The notes: generated by a model not told the origin, from the sequence alone. 64,000 nucleotides of DNA from Solitalea koreensis (GCF_900182575.1 NZ_FXSZ01000001.1:434001-498000), one strand, 5' to 3'. Positions 44,201 through 53,347 are shown, counted from the stretch's first letter. Translations and numbers: made by a program.

Positions 44201-46422
44201 CCGATATACACCCCCCCGTTTGTTCCGCGTTGAAAAATAATTTTTGTTACCGGGAAAGAGGTAAGTACCGGAGTCGTTAAATTTGTATAAGAAATTCCTC
44301 CATCGGTTGAATGCAGCACCTGACAGGTATTCTGAACACCGGAGTAGGTGACCCAAACTTCATTAGGGTTAACATCTGATACGGCAATGTCTGAGATATT
44401 TCTCACTCCTATACCGGTAACAGCTGTAGATGCTGTAATATCAACCCAATTGGTTCCTCCATCAGTTGTTTTCCAGAGTTTGTTATTGCTGAGTCCTTCA
44501 ACTACATACATGTAATTAGGATTGGTCTTGCATATCTTTTCACGGAATACCTGGTTGGTAAACGTTTTTACAATTTTATCGATGGTAACCCCATTATCGC
44601 TACTTCTAATTAATGAATTTTTATAGGTGCTTGCATGATGAGTTATCAATGTATAGTACAGATTGGGGTGAAACTCCATGCTGTTGAAATAAGAATAAAT
44701 ACCTCCCGGGTCTATTTGACTTCCGGTAGTCTTCATGACATGAGGACCTGTACGCTCCACATTATAAACACCATATCCCTGTGAATATAAATATTTAGCA
44801 TCTAAAGGATTTACATCCGTATTCCCCTGGTCAGCTCCCAGGGCATTGTACCAGCCTCCGGCCCCCTCATGTTCACGAATCATTAACGGACCGTGATTTA
44901 AACCGGCACCTAATATATCCGATTTATGTGCAGCACCAAAGCCCCACAACTCATGATTGGAAATTGTGGCACTTAAACTGGTAAATGTAAGGCCGCCGTT
45001 TGCTGAGCAAGTTGCTTCTCCGTCAGTACCCATTAGCACTTTCCCGTTCACCATACTGAATGCCCTCAAGTCAGCGTGGACGGTTGTGCTGGATTGTATA
45101 AATGTGGCTCCATTATTAGTAGAATAGAAAGCTTTTGTTTCACCATATTTGCCATAAACAATATTGTTCTCATTATTCAGGTCCATAGTAATATCCCCGT
45201 GGCCTAAATCAGCCATATTAACCCTTGTTTGCAGTATGGCTCCAGTAGTGGCATCTAATTTAAAAAGACTGCAATATGCAGGTGACATAGTGTCGTTGCC
45301 TGTATCCATTGCCAGATAAAAAACGGCAGGATTATTTGTGGCTGTTAGTATTTTTGACCAACAGATAGCCGTACCTAATCCGCTAGGGACGTTGACAGGT
45401 TGTCCCAGAGTGGTAAAAGTAGCTCCCGCATCGCCAGATCGATAGATGGTAACATTGTTTTGGTTTTGACCATAATCTAAAAGATAAACAATGTTATTAT
45501 TAGTAGGGTGAAAATCCAACAATTCGGAACAGACACCGGAACCGCCCCAAACGGTGTGCACTTTCAAACCGCTTTTAACCACATTCCAGGTTGTTCCACC
45601 ATCTGTAGTACGATATAATTTGTCGTTCCAGCGGGCCACAACAATATTTGGATCAGTTGGTGAAACAGCAATATCATAACCCCAATGACCTGGATAATTA
45701 GTGAGATTTAAGGAAGTTGTCGACCAGGTTAAACCTCCATCGGTGGATTTGATGACAGCTCCTAAACTTATAGCATATACATAGGAATTATTGCCCTTGC
45801 AAACATCAATGTCAATATATTCCTGATCAGGCATATTGGCATCTGTCAATTGCCAAACTGTTCCTCCATTGGAGGAAACCCATAAACCACCACATTGAAA
45901 GCTTATAAATAATTTATTGGGATTAGTGGGATCTATCCGCACTAAACTCACGTACCCCCCATTGTTTCCTTTAGCCGAATAGGTGGTTTCATAAACATTT
46001 CTAGGGCCCAGCATATGCCAGTCACCAGCCATAGTGTCGGTAACGCTGGCCAAAACTCCTGGTGCAAAAGAACGGATTGAGTTGTAATTAGTTTTTGGAG
46101 AGGCAACAACCCTGTTCTTATTATCAAGATAAAAGAGCTGAGTCTTTAACCAATCAGCGCAATACTGCTTGGGTTTGCTGTTCTCTTCAGGATGTTTCTT
46201 AAAATAGTTTTTAAAAAGTTTTTCAACTTTAAAATAATTAGGTTTTTCTTTCTTTAGTAAGGTATTCCACAAGGCACGATTGTGCTTTAATTCTGTTTCA
46301 GGAGATTCATTTTCTTCATATTCCTCATGCTTTTCTCCAGAGATTTCTTTTCCTGGTTTTTCCTGAGCAGAAACAATTGAGATACTTAAGCATAGCAATA
46401 GGCTAAGTAAGGTTTTTTTCAT
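41254..46422 (-). CDS. Giant multidomain cell-surface protein with T9SS C-terminal sorting domain
   Basis: 1722 residues with signal peptide MKKTLLSLLLCLSISIVSAQ and an acidic charged stretch. A sortilin/BNR-type beta-propeller (about 130-790) carries many Ser/Asp-box-like turns (STDGGLTWS, TTDGGTTWN, TTDGGTNWV). A PKD domain follows (about 800-885), then a LamG/concanavalin-like domain (about 890-1070), HYR-like Ig modules (about 1237-1495), a PYTYSWSTGA SprB-type repeat, and a Cys motif ICHNDNSLSISV...HLKHGDKLGNCG (about 1599). The type A sorting domain (about 1637-1722, AYPNPFTNELKIQL...PPGQYVIKT) directs export by the T9SS encoded at 7-12 kb. Probable surface adhesin or glycan-binding protein; no enzyme active site recognised. 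Confidence 0.9.
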   Translation of the reverse strand: MKKTLLSLLLCLSISIVSAQEKPGKEISGEKHEEYEENESPETELKHNRALWNTLLKKEKPNYFKVEKLFKNYFKKHPEENSKPKQYCADWLKTQLFYLDNKNRVVASPKTNYNSIRSFAPGVLASVTDTMAGDWHMLGPRNVYETTYSAKGNNGGYVSLVRIDPTNPNKLFISFQCGGLWVSSNGGTVWQLTDANMPDQEYIDIDVCKGNNSYVYAISLGAVIKSTDGGLTWSTTSLNLTNYPGHWGYDIAVSPTDPNIVVARWNDKLYRTTDGGTTWNVVKSGLKVHTVWGGSGVCSELLDFHPTNNNIVYLLDYGQNQNNVTIYRSGDAGATFTTLGQPVNVPSGLGTAICWSKILTATNNPAVFYLAMDTGNDTMSPAYCSLFKLDATTGAILQTRVNMADLGHGDITMDLNNENNIVYGKYGETKAFYSTNNGATFIQSSTTVHADLRAFSMVNGKVLMGTDGEATCSANGGLTFTSLSATISNHELWGFGAAHKSDILGAGLNHGPLMIREHEGAGGWYNALGADQGNTDVNPLDAKYLYSQGYGVYNVERTGPHVMKTTGSQIDPGGIYSYFNSMEFHPNLYYTLITHHASTYKNSLIRSSDNGVTIDKIVKTFTNQVFREKICKTNPNYMYVVEGLSNNKLWKTTDGGTNWVDITASTAVTGIGVRNISDIAVSDVNPNEVWVTYSGVQNTCQVLHSTDGGISYTNLTTPVLTSFPVTKIIFQRGTNGGVYIGNKSGIFYRNNSLGDWVKLGTGLPMLDVRFMFVNYYKNKLMIGTSRGAWDHDLYEHSNTMAQISAEKDSVRSVYDKVQFRDYSVVRKGPNVSYSWSFPGGTPATSTMENPVVSYATEGNFDVTLTVTDQYGTNTQTLPGFIKVLPSECAGVDSVAGRSLSLPDATDKAVIQSLPLNTNTITITAWVKPTGNQANGTGIILQGGITGTGLYLKGTNNTLGCVWGGNYTSFSGFSLPQNQWHHIALVVTPVNLTLYVDGRASTISGANPVIDLTLAPWYIGINGGSNFNGEVDELCIYNRSLTKDEVREKMHLTRPASEPGLVGYYQFNEPRSRTYNLVGTGSEMLLTGGAKVVSSAPVAAGVSQTLNVNNPGIFDFDQTGAKLTYDATGAYPKGTVVVSKLNGEPFAKPTGGTARGNYWILRSFDDPGGAPTPLKGMQLSFTDPTKNFTLNKRSITSVATWFPIPGFGTKVNSETQFSLGTSDIRNYQIWVTQVANAAPTFTVPGAISINKDAAGAYNAATTITGVPTAVNDDYDVSPIISYTDAIAEGSCGGELVITRTWSVADHSGLFTEKEQVITVKDTIAPVIVGKSNAERVSNQGACTYSIAGDEFDASATDESSVTLSYSLTGATTATGYQSLAGQSFNSGVTTVEWTAKDPCGNSVMTSFTVTVADTQAPVAQSPERISLCNKADGFYSINDISASDNCGIQSVVYQVSGATSRTGSGLNASGQFNEGESTVLWTITDNAGNTTTTQTTVNVDRALIVSVADVHAVNPGGDANTIYIGYGPSSLTLTAAVMGGTAPYTYSWSTGARTESAVVNPNKAGVHDYTVTITDALGCTATTIAPIKVRDIRSADGKINICHNDNSLSISVNAVAAHLKHGDKLGNCGADALEANASGAGIAVAYPNPFTNELKIQLSSALNGQVVNYEIYSVLYGNLVHKSTAVANAGFISIAEASALPPGQYVIKTSFNTEVYSVQVVKQ

Positions 46423-46463
46423 AAATAACTATTGGGTTGTTTAGATTAGGTTGAACAAATCAC

Positions 46464-46508
46464 TTCCACATTTATGATATTTTCAATCGAACATCATAAA
46501 TGTTGGAA
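46464..46508. promoter_or_regulatory. Inverted repeat upstream of the giant surface protein
   Basis: TTCCA-CATTTATGAT pairs with ATCATAAATG-TTGGAA (16 positions with one bulged base, loop about 14 nt). It lies 42 bp upstream of the surface-protein start and 47 bp after the last TlpA-like stop, so it is either a terminator for the TlpA run (no T tract) or an operator. Confidence 0.45.
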
Positions 46509-46554
46509 TAGATCTTTTTTAGAGGCTTTGAGATATTATATAGAATTGGCCCGT

Positions 46555-47655
46555 TTAATCCGCGTTCAAAGTTTTACCAAATAACTGCTCCAGTTGCTCA
46601 ATGGTTGGGTTTTTGGCAATTATTTTACCATTTTGATCAACCAAAAAAGTAGCCGGAACAAAAGAAATGGCGTAAGCCTGAGGGATCTCCGAGTGAAAGC
46701 CCTTAAGCTCGGAAACATGATACCATGGATAGTTATCCGCTTTGATGGCATTTTTCCATTTATCTGCTGAATCATCGACTGAGACGCTCAAGACATTTAG
46801 GCCCTTAGCATGAAATCGATTATAGATTGGGATGAGCTCGGCACCAAATGTTCTGCAAGGCCCACACCATGAAGCCCAAAAGTCAATTAGAGTCAATTTA
46901 CTTTCTTTTAGCACAGCAGCCAATGAAAGCTCCTTTCTATCGGGAGTTTGAGCAGAAAAGGAAGGCGCTATATCTCCAACCTTAATTTTGGTTGCCTTAT
47001 CGAGACGAGATTTAATAGTTTTAGCGGCATAACTATTTTTAACTGCCTCCGAAAATTTATCGTATATCGGGGAATAAACCACAGGATCTAATTCATACGT
47101 TCCGTTAGTTAAAAGAAGTGCAGGCGAAACAAATGAATTGGGATGAGTGTTAACAAAGGCGAAAATCAATTTTGTTTTTTGAGACGCCAATTCGCCTGCC
47201 TTTTTCCTGTCTTCCTCCCTATGAGCATTCTCTTTAGGCCACGATTTTGCCATCCTTAATAACTCATCTTCAATTGGCAAAGTAGTTTGTTTGAAGGACA
47301 CAAACTCATCATTGGTTTTTGAACCCGAAAGTTTAGCAGCTTTTAATGAATCGCCAGCAAGTTCCATTTTCGAATTTTCAATGAAAAGAGGGTATCGTAA
47401 ATTCCCTCTTACATACAAATAATAAAATGAAGGATGAGAAACAGAACCCTGTAATTTGAAACATCCATTTTTCACAAAATCTGAACATAGGGTATCAATT
47501 TTCTCCCCTTTTGAGAATTTGTACGCCAGTAAACTTACTTTTTCACCGTCCTTTAAATTTTTAATCTTGCCATTCAACACAAAGTTGGTGTTTGTTTGAG
47601 CGCACATTTCTCCGGCAATAAATAAGCAGAAAAGCGACAATAATATTGTTTTCAT
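46555..47655 (-). CDS. TlpA-like thioredoxin-fold protein with DUF4369 (copy 4)
   Basis: 366 residues: signal peptide ending IAGEMCAQ, an N-terminal DUF4369 beta domain (about 25-110, FVLNGKIKNLKDGEKVSLLAY), a helical linker (about 115-220), and a TlpA/AhpC-type thioredoxin domain (about 225-360) with active site DFWASWCGPC (about 258-267). It is a periplasmic thiol-disulfide oxidoreductase. It is closely similar in layout to the next gene (NSYVSPV.../NSFVSPA..., DPVVYKPIYDKFS/DPVVYSPIYDKFS), indicating duplication. Last gene of the SusC-led locus. Confidence 0.88.
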   Translation of the reverse strand: MKTILLSLFCLFIAGEMCAQTNTNFVLNGKIKNLKDGEKVSLLAYKFSKGEKIDTLCSDFVKNGCFKLQGSVSHPSFYYLYVRGNLRYPLFIENSKMELAGDSLKAAKLSGSKTNDEFVSFKQTTLPIEDELLRMAKSWPKENAHREEDRKKAGELASQKTKLIFAFVNTHPNSFVSPALLLTNGTYELDPVVYSPIYDKFSEAVKNSYAAKTIKSRLDKATKIKVGDIAPSFSAQTPDRKELSLAAVLKESKLTLIDFWASWCGPCRTFGAELIPIYNRFHAKGLNVLSVSVDDSADKWKNAIKADNYPWYHVSELKGFHSEIPQAYAISFVPATFLVDQNGKIIAKNPTIEQLEQLFGKTLNAD

Positions 47656-47672
47656 AATTTAAGATGTTCGTG

Positions 47673-48818
47673 TTAATTCACATTCAACACTTTTTTTAGT
47701 TCCCCGGATTTATTCGTGTTTAAAACTTGATTAAATAACTTCGCCAGTTCATCAATTGTAGGGTTTTTGGCAACTACTTTTCCATTTTGGTCTATCAGGT
47801 AAGTAGCCGGTATTTGCACTACCCCATAAGCTTCCGAAGGTTTTACACCTTTAAATTGCAGATCAGCAACCTGATACCAATCGATCTTATCTTTATTGAT
47901 AGCTGCTTTCCAATACTTCTCTGACTTATCTAAAGAAACGCCAATTACATTCAAACCCTTGGCATGGTATTGCTGCTTATACAGTTTATATATTTCCGCA
48001 GCATCTCTGCGGCAAGCACCACACCATGATGCCCAGAAATCAACTAAGGTTAATTTACCTGTTTTCATAACCTCAGCTAAAGATAGATCTTGACCTTCAG
48101 GTGTTTTGGCAGATATTGCGGGAGCCATATCGCCAACTTTAATCGCTGACATTGAAGCAATGCGCCAATTTAAAAATTCACCCGGACCGCTTTTTTTCAC
48201 TTCGGCAGAAAATTTATCATAGATAGGCTTATAAACAACGGGATCTATCCTGACCATTTCATACGTCAGAATAGCGACCGGAGAAACATATGAATTCGGA
48301 TTTGCAATAGCAAAAGAGCGTACTTGCTCAATTTTTTTTGCAGTCAACTCTTTTAATTCCTTTCCTAACTGTTCTATAAGAACCTTGTCATTCTGTTTAT
48401 AAGCATTTTGAAGTTCTTTACCCAGTTTTCGCATTTCCATTTTTATGGGATTGATTGAATTCTCTAAGCGAACAAAGTCCTCGTTTGATTTTGAACCCTT
48501 AACGTTAGCATTTTTAATCGAATCACCAGCGATGCTCATTTGAGCATTTTCTACAAAAAGAAAATAACTCTCCTTTCCGGGAACGTGTAGGGTAACATAT
48601 GTTGGATGTACAACTGAACCTTTCAATGAAAAACGACCATCCTTTACAAAAGCCGTACTTAATGTATCATTTCCCCCATATCTTCTAAAGAGTAAACTTA
48701 CTTTATCACCATCTTTAAGTTCTGTGATTTTCCCATTTAGAACGTAGTTATTATTCTGAGCGTAAATACTTCCGCTTGTAATTAATAAAGCTATTAGTGA
48801 CAATAATTTTAATTTCAT
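47673..48818 (-). CDS. TlpA-like thioredoxin-fold protein with DUF4369 (copy 3)
   Basis: 381 residues: signal peptide ending GSIYAQ, DUF4369 domain (YVLNGKITELKDGDKVSLLF), a Lys-rich helical linker, and a thioredoxin fold with DFWASWCGAC (about 263-272), then VIGVSLDKSEKYWKAAI and the cis-Pro region QIPATYLIDQNGKVVAKNPTI. CGAC is an uncommon but plausible redox pair. 17 bp upstream of copy 4, so translated from one mRNA; a weak terminator separates it from copies 1 and 2. Confidence 0.88.
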   Translation of the reverse strand: MKLKLLSLIALLITSGSIYAQNNNYVLNGKITELKDGDKVSLLFRRYGGNDTLSTAFVKDGRFSLKGSVVHPTYVTLHVPGKESYFLFVENAQMSIAGDSIKNANVKGSKSNEDFVRLENSINPIKMEMRKLGKELQNAYKQNDKVLIEQLGKELKELTAKKIEQVRSFAIANPNSYVSPVAILTYEMVRIDPVVYKPIYDKFSAEVKKSGPGEFLNWRIASMSAIKVGDMAPAISAKTPEGQDLSLAEVMKTGKLTLVDFWASWCGACRRDAAEIYKLYKQQYHAKGLNVIGVSLDKSEKYWKAAINKDKIDWYQVADLQFKGVKPSEAYGVVQIPATYLIDQNGKVVAKNPTIDELAKLFNQVLNTNKSGELKKVLNVN

Positions 48819-48867
48819 GGCTTTGAATTTTATACTTTAATTGAGGATGAAATGATAAAAAGTGGTT

Positions 48868-48895
48868 AAAAAAGCAGCCCATTTCAGTGACTGCT
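48868..48895 (-). terminator. Weak terminator between TlpA-like copies 2 and 3
   Basis: AGCAGTC / GGCTGCT (7 bp, one G-U, 9-nt loop) followed on the minus strand by TTTTTT. Stem is short, so partial read-through is likely. Confidence 0.5.
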
Positions 48896-48905
48896 AAGAA
48901 CTATG

Positions 48906-50255
48906 TTAAGATTTGCCAAGCAATTCTATCAATGTCTCTTTCAATTTTGGCTCAGAAGGACGAGGAGCATCCACATTGACAATGTTGCCATTTCTATCAA
49001 ACAGCATAAATCTTGGAATTCCCTTTATTTTATAAGCTTGTGCAATTTGTGACCATCCGTTAGCAAATAATTGCACGCCGCCCAATTGTTGTTCTGTTAT
49101 GAATTGTTTCCACTTTTCTTTATCCTTTTCCACATCTATTGAAACACTTAAAAACACTACATCTTTACCTTGAAACTCTTCTTCTAATAGCTTAAGCGCT
49201 GGCAATTCCTTCTTACAAGGTGCACACCAAGTCGCCCAAACGTCTACTAAAACAATTTTACCTTTAAAATCAGTTAGCGACACTTGCTTGCCAGCAGCAT
49301 CCGGATATGTAAAATTGATTGCCTTGTCACCAGGTTTATTAGTGGCTAATCTCGATGCGATTTCTTCTGCTCTTATTTTCTGATCTGCTGTTAAAAAGTA
49401 TTTACCGAATTTATCTGATAGTTCCTTAAAGTTGGTATACGATTTTAATGATCTAGCTTTAATCAGAACATATTCGCCTTTTATCACATCATTTGGTATA
49501 GCCATAACGGTTTTATCAAGATCATCTGCACCATGTGCAAAAAGGACAAAAAATTGAAGCACTCTGGTGCCATATGGAAACTTTAATAAATCTTCATTTT
49601 GCATGAATTGATTTGCATCAAAACTTTTCAAATAAGGGTTATAATCTTCTTTAGTCGGATGCTTGGAATGTGGCATATATAAGTAATTCATGGCCATGTA
49701 TGCAACGTCATAGTCAACCGTTAACTTCATTAACTCATCAAACTTTTTATTTCCCGTGGCTTTACCTTTTGTCCAGCTCTTTGCCTGAGCAACAACGGAA
49801 TCTAAGTCCGGAAAAAAATCAACATACGTGCTAAGGCCAAAATATACTGACTTGCGTTCAAGTTTATAAGTGAATTTATACCATTGATTTAATACCTGAT
49901 TTTCTTTCGTGTTATCACCAGTGAGTACATAGGTAGAATCATTTAATTCAAGGTTGATTTTATCATTTCCTTTTACATATAATTTAAATTTGTTTTGAGT
50001 TCCTTGCATAGGATCGCCTGTGCCTATTACATAAAACCCGTTATATTCTGGCTGGAAACTAAATGCGAAAGTACCACTGGCACTGGGAGTAGTAGAAGCA
50101 ACTTCTTCCATTCGCCCATACACCACTTTATACAGTTTTACTGCATCGGTAGGTTTTGATTTTTTTGATACCCCTTTAATTGAGGTTAAATTTTGCGCTT
50201 GGGCAGTAAAAATTGAACCTGCCATTACAGCAAGAAATGCTATATACTTCTTCAT
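48906..50255 (-). CDS. TlpA-like thioredoxin-fold protein (copy 2)
   Basis: 449 residues: signal peptide MKKYIAFLAVMAGSIFTAQA, an N-terminal beta domain (FAFSFQPEYNGFYVIGTGDP), a long helical middle region (about 130-295), and a thioredoxin domain with VDVWATWCAPC (about 336-346), VFLSVSIDVEKDKEKWKQFI and IKGIPRFMLFDRNGNIV (cis-Pro). Nearly co-linear with copy 1 next to it, which has CKPC instead of CAPC. Envelope thiol-disulfide oxidoreductase of unknown client. Confidence 0.88.
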   Translation of the reverse strand: MKKYIAFLAVMAGSIFTAQAQNLTSIKGVSKKSKPTDAVKLYKVVYGRMEEVASTTPSASGTFAFSFQPEYNGFYVIGTGDPMQGTQNKFKLYVKGNDKINLELNDSTYVLTGDNTKENQVLNQWYKFTYKLERKSVYFGLSTYVDFFPDLDSVVAQAKSWTKGKATGNKKFDELMKLTVDYDVAYMAMNYLYMPHSKHPTKEDYNPYLKSFDANQFMQNEDLLKFPYGTRVLQFFVLFAHGADDLDKTVMAIPNDVIKGEYVLIKARSLKSYTNFKELSDKFGKYFLTADQKIRAEEIASRLATNKPGDKAINFTYPDAAGKQVSLTDFKGKIVLVDVWATWCAPCKKELPALKLLEEEFQGKDVVFLSVSIDVEKDKEKWKQFITEQQLGGVQLFANGWSQIAQAYKIKGIPRFMLFDRNGNIVNVDAPRPSEPKLKETLIELLGKS

Positions 50256-50289
50256 TAATATTATCGATTAGATTTAAGGTTATAAACAA

Positions 50290-51663
50290 TTAAGATTTAC
50301 TCAGGTATCTTATCAATATTTCTTTCAACTTAGGATCAGAAGGACGAGGGGCATCCTCATTGATTACGTTGCCATTTTTATCGAAGAGCATAAACCTTGG
50401 GATAGTCGAGATTCCGTAGGCTTTTTGAAGATGGCGGTCTGCGTTGGCTAATAATTGCACACCTCCTAATTTTTCGGTTTTAATTAAATTTTCCCACTTT
50501 TCTTTATCCTGCTCTTTGTCTACAGATACACTTAAAAATACCACATCTTTACCATGAAATTCTTCTTCCAATAGTTTAAGAAATGGGAATTCACCTACAC
50601 ATGGTTTGCACCAGGTAGCCCAAACATCTACCAAAACGATTTTACCTTTAAAATCAGTCAGCGATACTTGCTTGCCCTCCATGTCCTGACAGGTAAAATT
50701 GATGGCCTTGACTCCAGGTTTAAACGTGGCTCCTAAGCGTTTTGCAAATGCCTCTGCTCGTGTTTTCTGATCAGCGGTAATAAAATATTTGCTGTATTTT
50801 TCAGACAGTTCCATGAAGTTGGTATATGACTTCATTTTACTGGCTCTATTCAGTGCATCCTCGCCCTTTAACACGTCATTGGGGATAAGCATTACGTTCT
50901 TATCATCTAATAAATTTGATCCCATCGCGTCAGCTTTACGATTCACTAACATTTCCAGCATCGTTGATCCATATGGAAATTTATATAGATCTTCATTTTG
51001 CATAAATTGATCAGCATTAAAGCTTTTCAAATAAGGGTTAAGTTCCTCTTTGGTTGGATGTTTCAGACGTGGTGTATTTAAGAACATCAATGCAATATGG
51101 GCAAGGTCATAATTAACCGTTAACTTCATTAAATTATCAAACTTGACGTTACCGGTAGCTTTACCATTTGTCCATTTTTTTGCCTTAGCAAGAGTGGCGT
51201 CAAAATCAGGGAAGAAATCGACATATGTGCTATGGCCTTTGATTTTATCAAAGTATATTGACTTGCGTGCAATATTATAAGTGAACTTCGACCATTGATT
51301 CAACACCTCGTTTTCTTTCGTATTCTGGCCGGTAAGTACATAGGTAGAATCATTTAATTCAAGGTTAATTTTATCGTTTCCCTTTATATACAATTTATAT
51401 TTATCTCTGATTGTTAAGGGATGGCCTGAACCTATTACATAAAACCCGGTATAATCCGGCTGGAAACTAAATCCGAAAGTACCATTAGCGCTCGGAGTGA
51501 CTGCAGCGACTTCCTCCATACGGCCAGAAATCACCTTGTATAGTTTTACTGGTTCAGTAGGTTTTGATTTTTTTGATACGCCTGCAATTTCAGTAAAATT
51601 TTGTGCCTGGGCATTAAGAATGGTGCCTGCCATTACAGCAAGAAGCGCCAAGTATTTTTTCAT
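50290..51663 (-). CDS. TlpA-like thioredoxin-fold protein (copy 1)
   Basis: 457 residues, signal peptide MKKYLALLAVMAGTILNAQA. Same architecture as copy 2 (FGFSFQPDYTGFYVIGSGHP; HPTKEELNPYLKSFNADQFMQNEDLYKFPYG), differing by small insertions and in the active site VDVWATWCKPC (about 344-354). Tandem duplication followed by divergence is evident. It lies behind a strong 16-bp hairpin that separates it from the SusC-SusD-DUF4843-PKD genes. Confidence 0.88.
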   Translation of the reverse strand: MKKYLALLAVMAGTILNAQAQNFTEIAGVSKKSKPTEPVKLYKVISGRMEEVAAVTPSANGTFGFSFQPDYTGFYVIGSGHPLTIRDKYKLYIKGNDKINLELNDSTYVLTGQNTKENEVLNQWSKFTYNIARKSIYFDKIKGHSTYVDFFPDFDATLAKAKKWTNGKATGNVKFDNLMKLTVNYDLAHIALMFLNTPRLKHPTKEELNPYLKSFNADQFMQNEDLYKFPYGSTMLEMLVNRKADAMGSNLLDDKNVMLIPNDVLKGEDALNRASKMKSYTNFMELSEKYSKYFITADQKTRAEAFAKRLGATFKPGVKAINFTCQDMEGKQVSLTDFKGKIVLVDVWATWCKPCVGEFPFLKLLEEEFHGKDVVFLSVSVDKEQDKEKWENLIKTEKLGGVQLLANADRHLQKAYGISTIPRFMLFDKNGNVINEDAPRPSDPKLKEILIRYLSKS

Positions 51664-51718
51664 AATAATTATTGGTTGAGTAATTCAGTTAAATAATAGT
51701 AGGGGCGATAAAAAGATA

Positions 51719-51757
51719 TAAGTAATGATGGCGGCTTTAAACCGCCATCATTACTTA
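51719..51757 (-). terminator. Strong intra-operon hairpin (terminator/attenuator)
   Basis: TAAGTAATGATGGCGG / CCGCCATCATTACTTA: perfect 16-bp stem, 7-nt loop, 21 bp after the PKD-like stop. The minus-strand tail is TATCTTTTTATC. It could terminate part of the transcripts and lower expression of the TlpA genes relative to SusC/D. Confidence 0.7.
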
Positions 51758-51778
51758 CAGGATATTTATTTAAGTGTT

Positions 51779-53329
51779 TTAGAATGAATTGATATAGGTA
51801 TCATCAAAAACCTTATTAACTAAAGGTGAAACGTAAATGACATCACCAACGGAACCCGTGCCATCCAGCGTAAATGCCGGAGTGGCCGTTAGGTCACCTG
51901 ATGATGATTTAGTAAACATGCGCACTTTATAGTTGGCTCCGATTTTGGTACCTATCATCACGTAATTATATGAGTAAGGAGCTTCAGCTCCTGTGCCTGT
52001 ATATTTTCTATGACGGATATAGGTGATTACCTCTCCTGCAGGCACAGTATACTGCAGCCTTTCGGCTTTATTTGACAAGTTACGAGACCAAACTTCATTA
52101 CCTGCTGTAAAATAGAGCAGGTTTTCGTCCCCTTGTAAAAGAGTAAAATTGCTGGCGTTATACATTTTGCTGGCGGGGTTTGTGCCGACTGCCTGGGCTC
52201 TTATTGTATCAATTACAGTAATATTAAATGCAGATAAATTAGCTGCATTAATGGAATATAAAACCTTCATGCTAGGTTTGGTCTTATCCTGAAGCACAGC
52301 GTAACCCAGATATGGAGAGGGAGTCTTAATACCCATATACAATAACTGCTTGTTGTTATTATTAACACTCAATTTTGAGGGTGTATAATTTGGTATTGCT
52401 GTAAGGCTGTTGGTAAAAGCCGTACAAGAAATAAATGAACTAGTTTCTTCATCAAAGAAAATCGGATTGTTAAAATTGGATGTCATAAAGTATTTGGATA
52501 CTTTATAGGGAGTATTCAAATCATCTTTCATCCTTTTTGCTCCAAACTGCCCTGAATTAATGGTGGCCGATGCTATAGTATGAACCCCACCGTCATTCAC
52601 AAAATAAAGAGCACCATTACCGGCTGTTGCAATTAATGGGGCCTTGGTTGAGGGAACAGCATAAAACAGTCTATCAAGGTCTCTTATTTCTTTTAAAGTG
52701 TTTATATCAACCACGCTAGCGTCCTTATCGGTGAGAACAAATAAAGATCGAGTATCGGCAAGCACTCCAGTTACAGTTGATTTATATTTCCCTGCAAAAC
52801 TAAAAAGTGATGCTTTGCCCGGAATTTTTTTGCCGTTGACAAAACTATATACATTTTCTACTTTGCCATCAGGAACAATATTCACCGGGGTTTTGAACAG
52901 ATCAACATCTGTTTGACTACCGTCATCTTTAGCAACATACCAACCACGGGTAAATTGAGTTGTCACCTCTATATTAGAGCTAAAAAACTGGGAAAGACCG
53001 GTATGCTTGTTTTTTGCCTTGAAAACCAACACCCAGCCTTTAGCCGGTTGCTTAATTAAATAATCCAATGCTTTTGTTTTAGCAATTGTATCAAGTTTAA
53101 GCGCAACCCCGGTTTCATACATCCCCCAAGTGTATTCAAAATCAGCATTTTTGTCTGTTGATGTTACTACGGGATCCAAGGTAATTCTTTCAAATTCTGA
53201 AATTTTTGTATATGAATCTTCAATACCTTTAATGGTAATTATTTCGTTTGGTGCATAATCAAATTTGCCTTTATCCGTTGTGCAGCCTAAAACCATTAAG
53301 CTTACTGCGATAGTATATAATTTTTTCAT
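51779..53329 (-). CDS. PKD-like family lipoprotein
   Basis: 516 residues with lipobox VLGC (Cys16). The N-terminus FDYAPNEIITIKGIEDSYTKISEFERITLDPVV followed by FEYTWGMYETG is the PKD-like domain of lipoproteins found in SusC/D loci; the rest reads like a beta-propeller (SLFVLTDKDASVVDINTLKEI, ALYFVNDGGVHTIASA, LLYFTAGNEVWSRN). Probably a surface lipoprotein assisting substrate capture with the SusC/SusD pair. It follows the DUF4843 gene by 18 bp. Confidence 0.85.
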   Translation of the reverse strand: MKKLYTIAVSLMVLGCTTDKGKFDYAPNEIITIKGIEDSYTKISEFERITLDPVVTSTDKNADFEYTWGMYETGVALKLDTIAKTKALDYLIKQPAKGWVLVFKAKNKHTGLSQFFSSNIEVTTQFTRGWYVAKDDGSQTDVDLFKTPVNIVPDGKVENVYSFVNGKKIPGKASLFSFAGKYKSTVTGVLADTRSLFVLTDKDASVVDINTLKEIRDLDRLFYAVPSTKAPLIATAGNGALYFVNDGGVHTIASATINSGQFGAKRMKDDLNTPYKVSKYFMTSNFNNPIFFDEETSSFISCTAFTNSLTAIPNYTPSKLSVNNNNKQLLYMGIKTPSPYLGYAVLQDKTKPSMKVLYSINAANLSAFNITVIDTIRAQAVGTNPASKMYNASNFTLLQGDENLLYFTAGNEVWSRNLSNKAERLQYTVPAGEVITYIRHRKYTGTGAEAPYSYNYVMIGTKIGANYKVRMFTKSSSGDLTATPAFTLDGTGSVGDVIYVSPLVNKVFDDTYINSF

Positions 53330-53347
53330 CCGTTCTAATTTTTATGG

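Noticed and set aside
46555..51663. Idea that the four TlpA-like genes are cytochrome-c maturation proteins (CcmG/ResA)
   Set aside because: They carry long N-terminal DUF4369 or similar domains, lie in a SusC/D locus and have no ccm neighbours.
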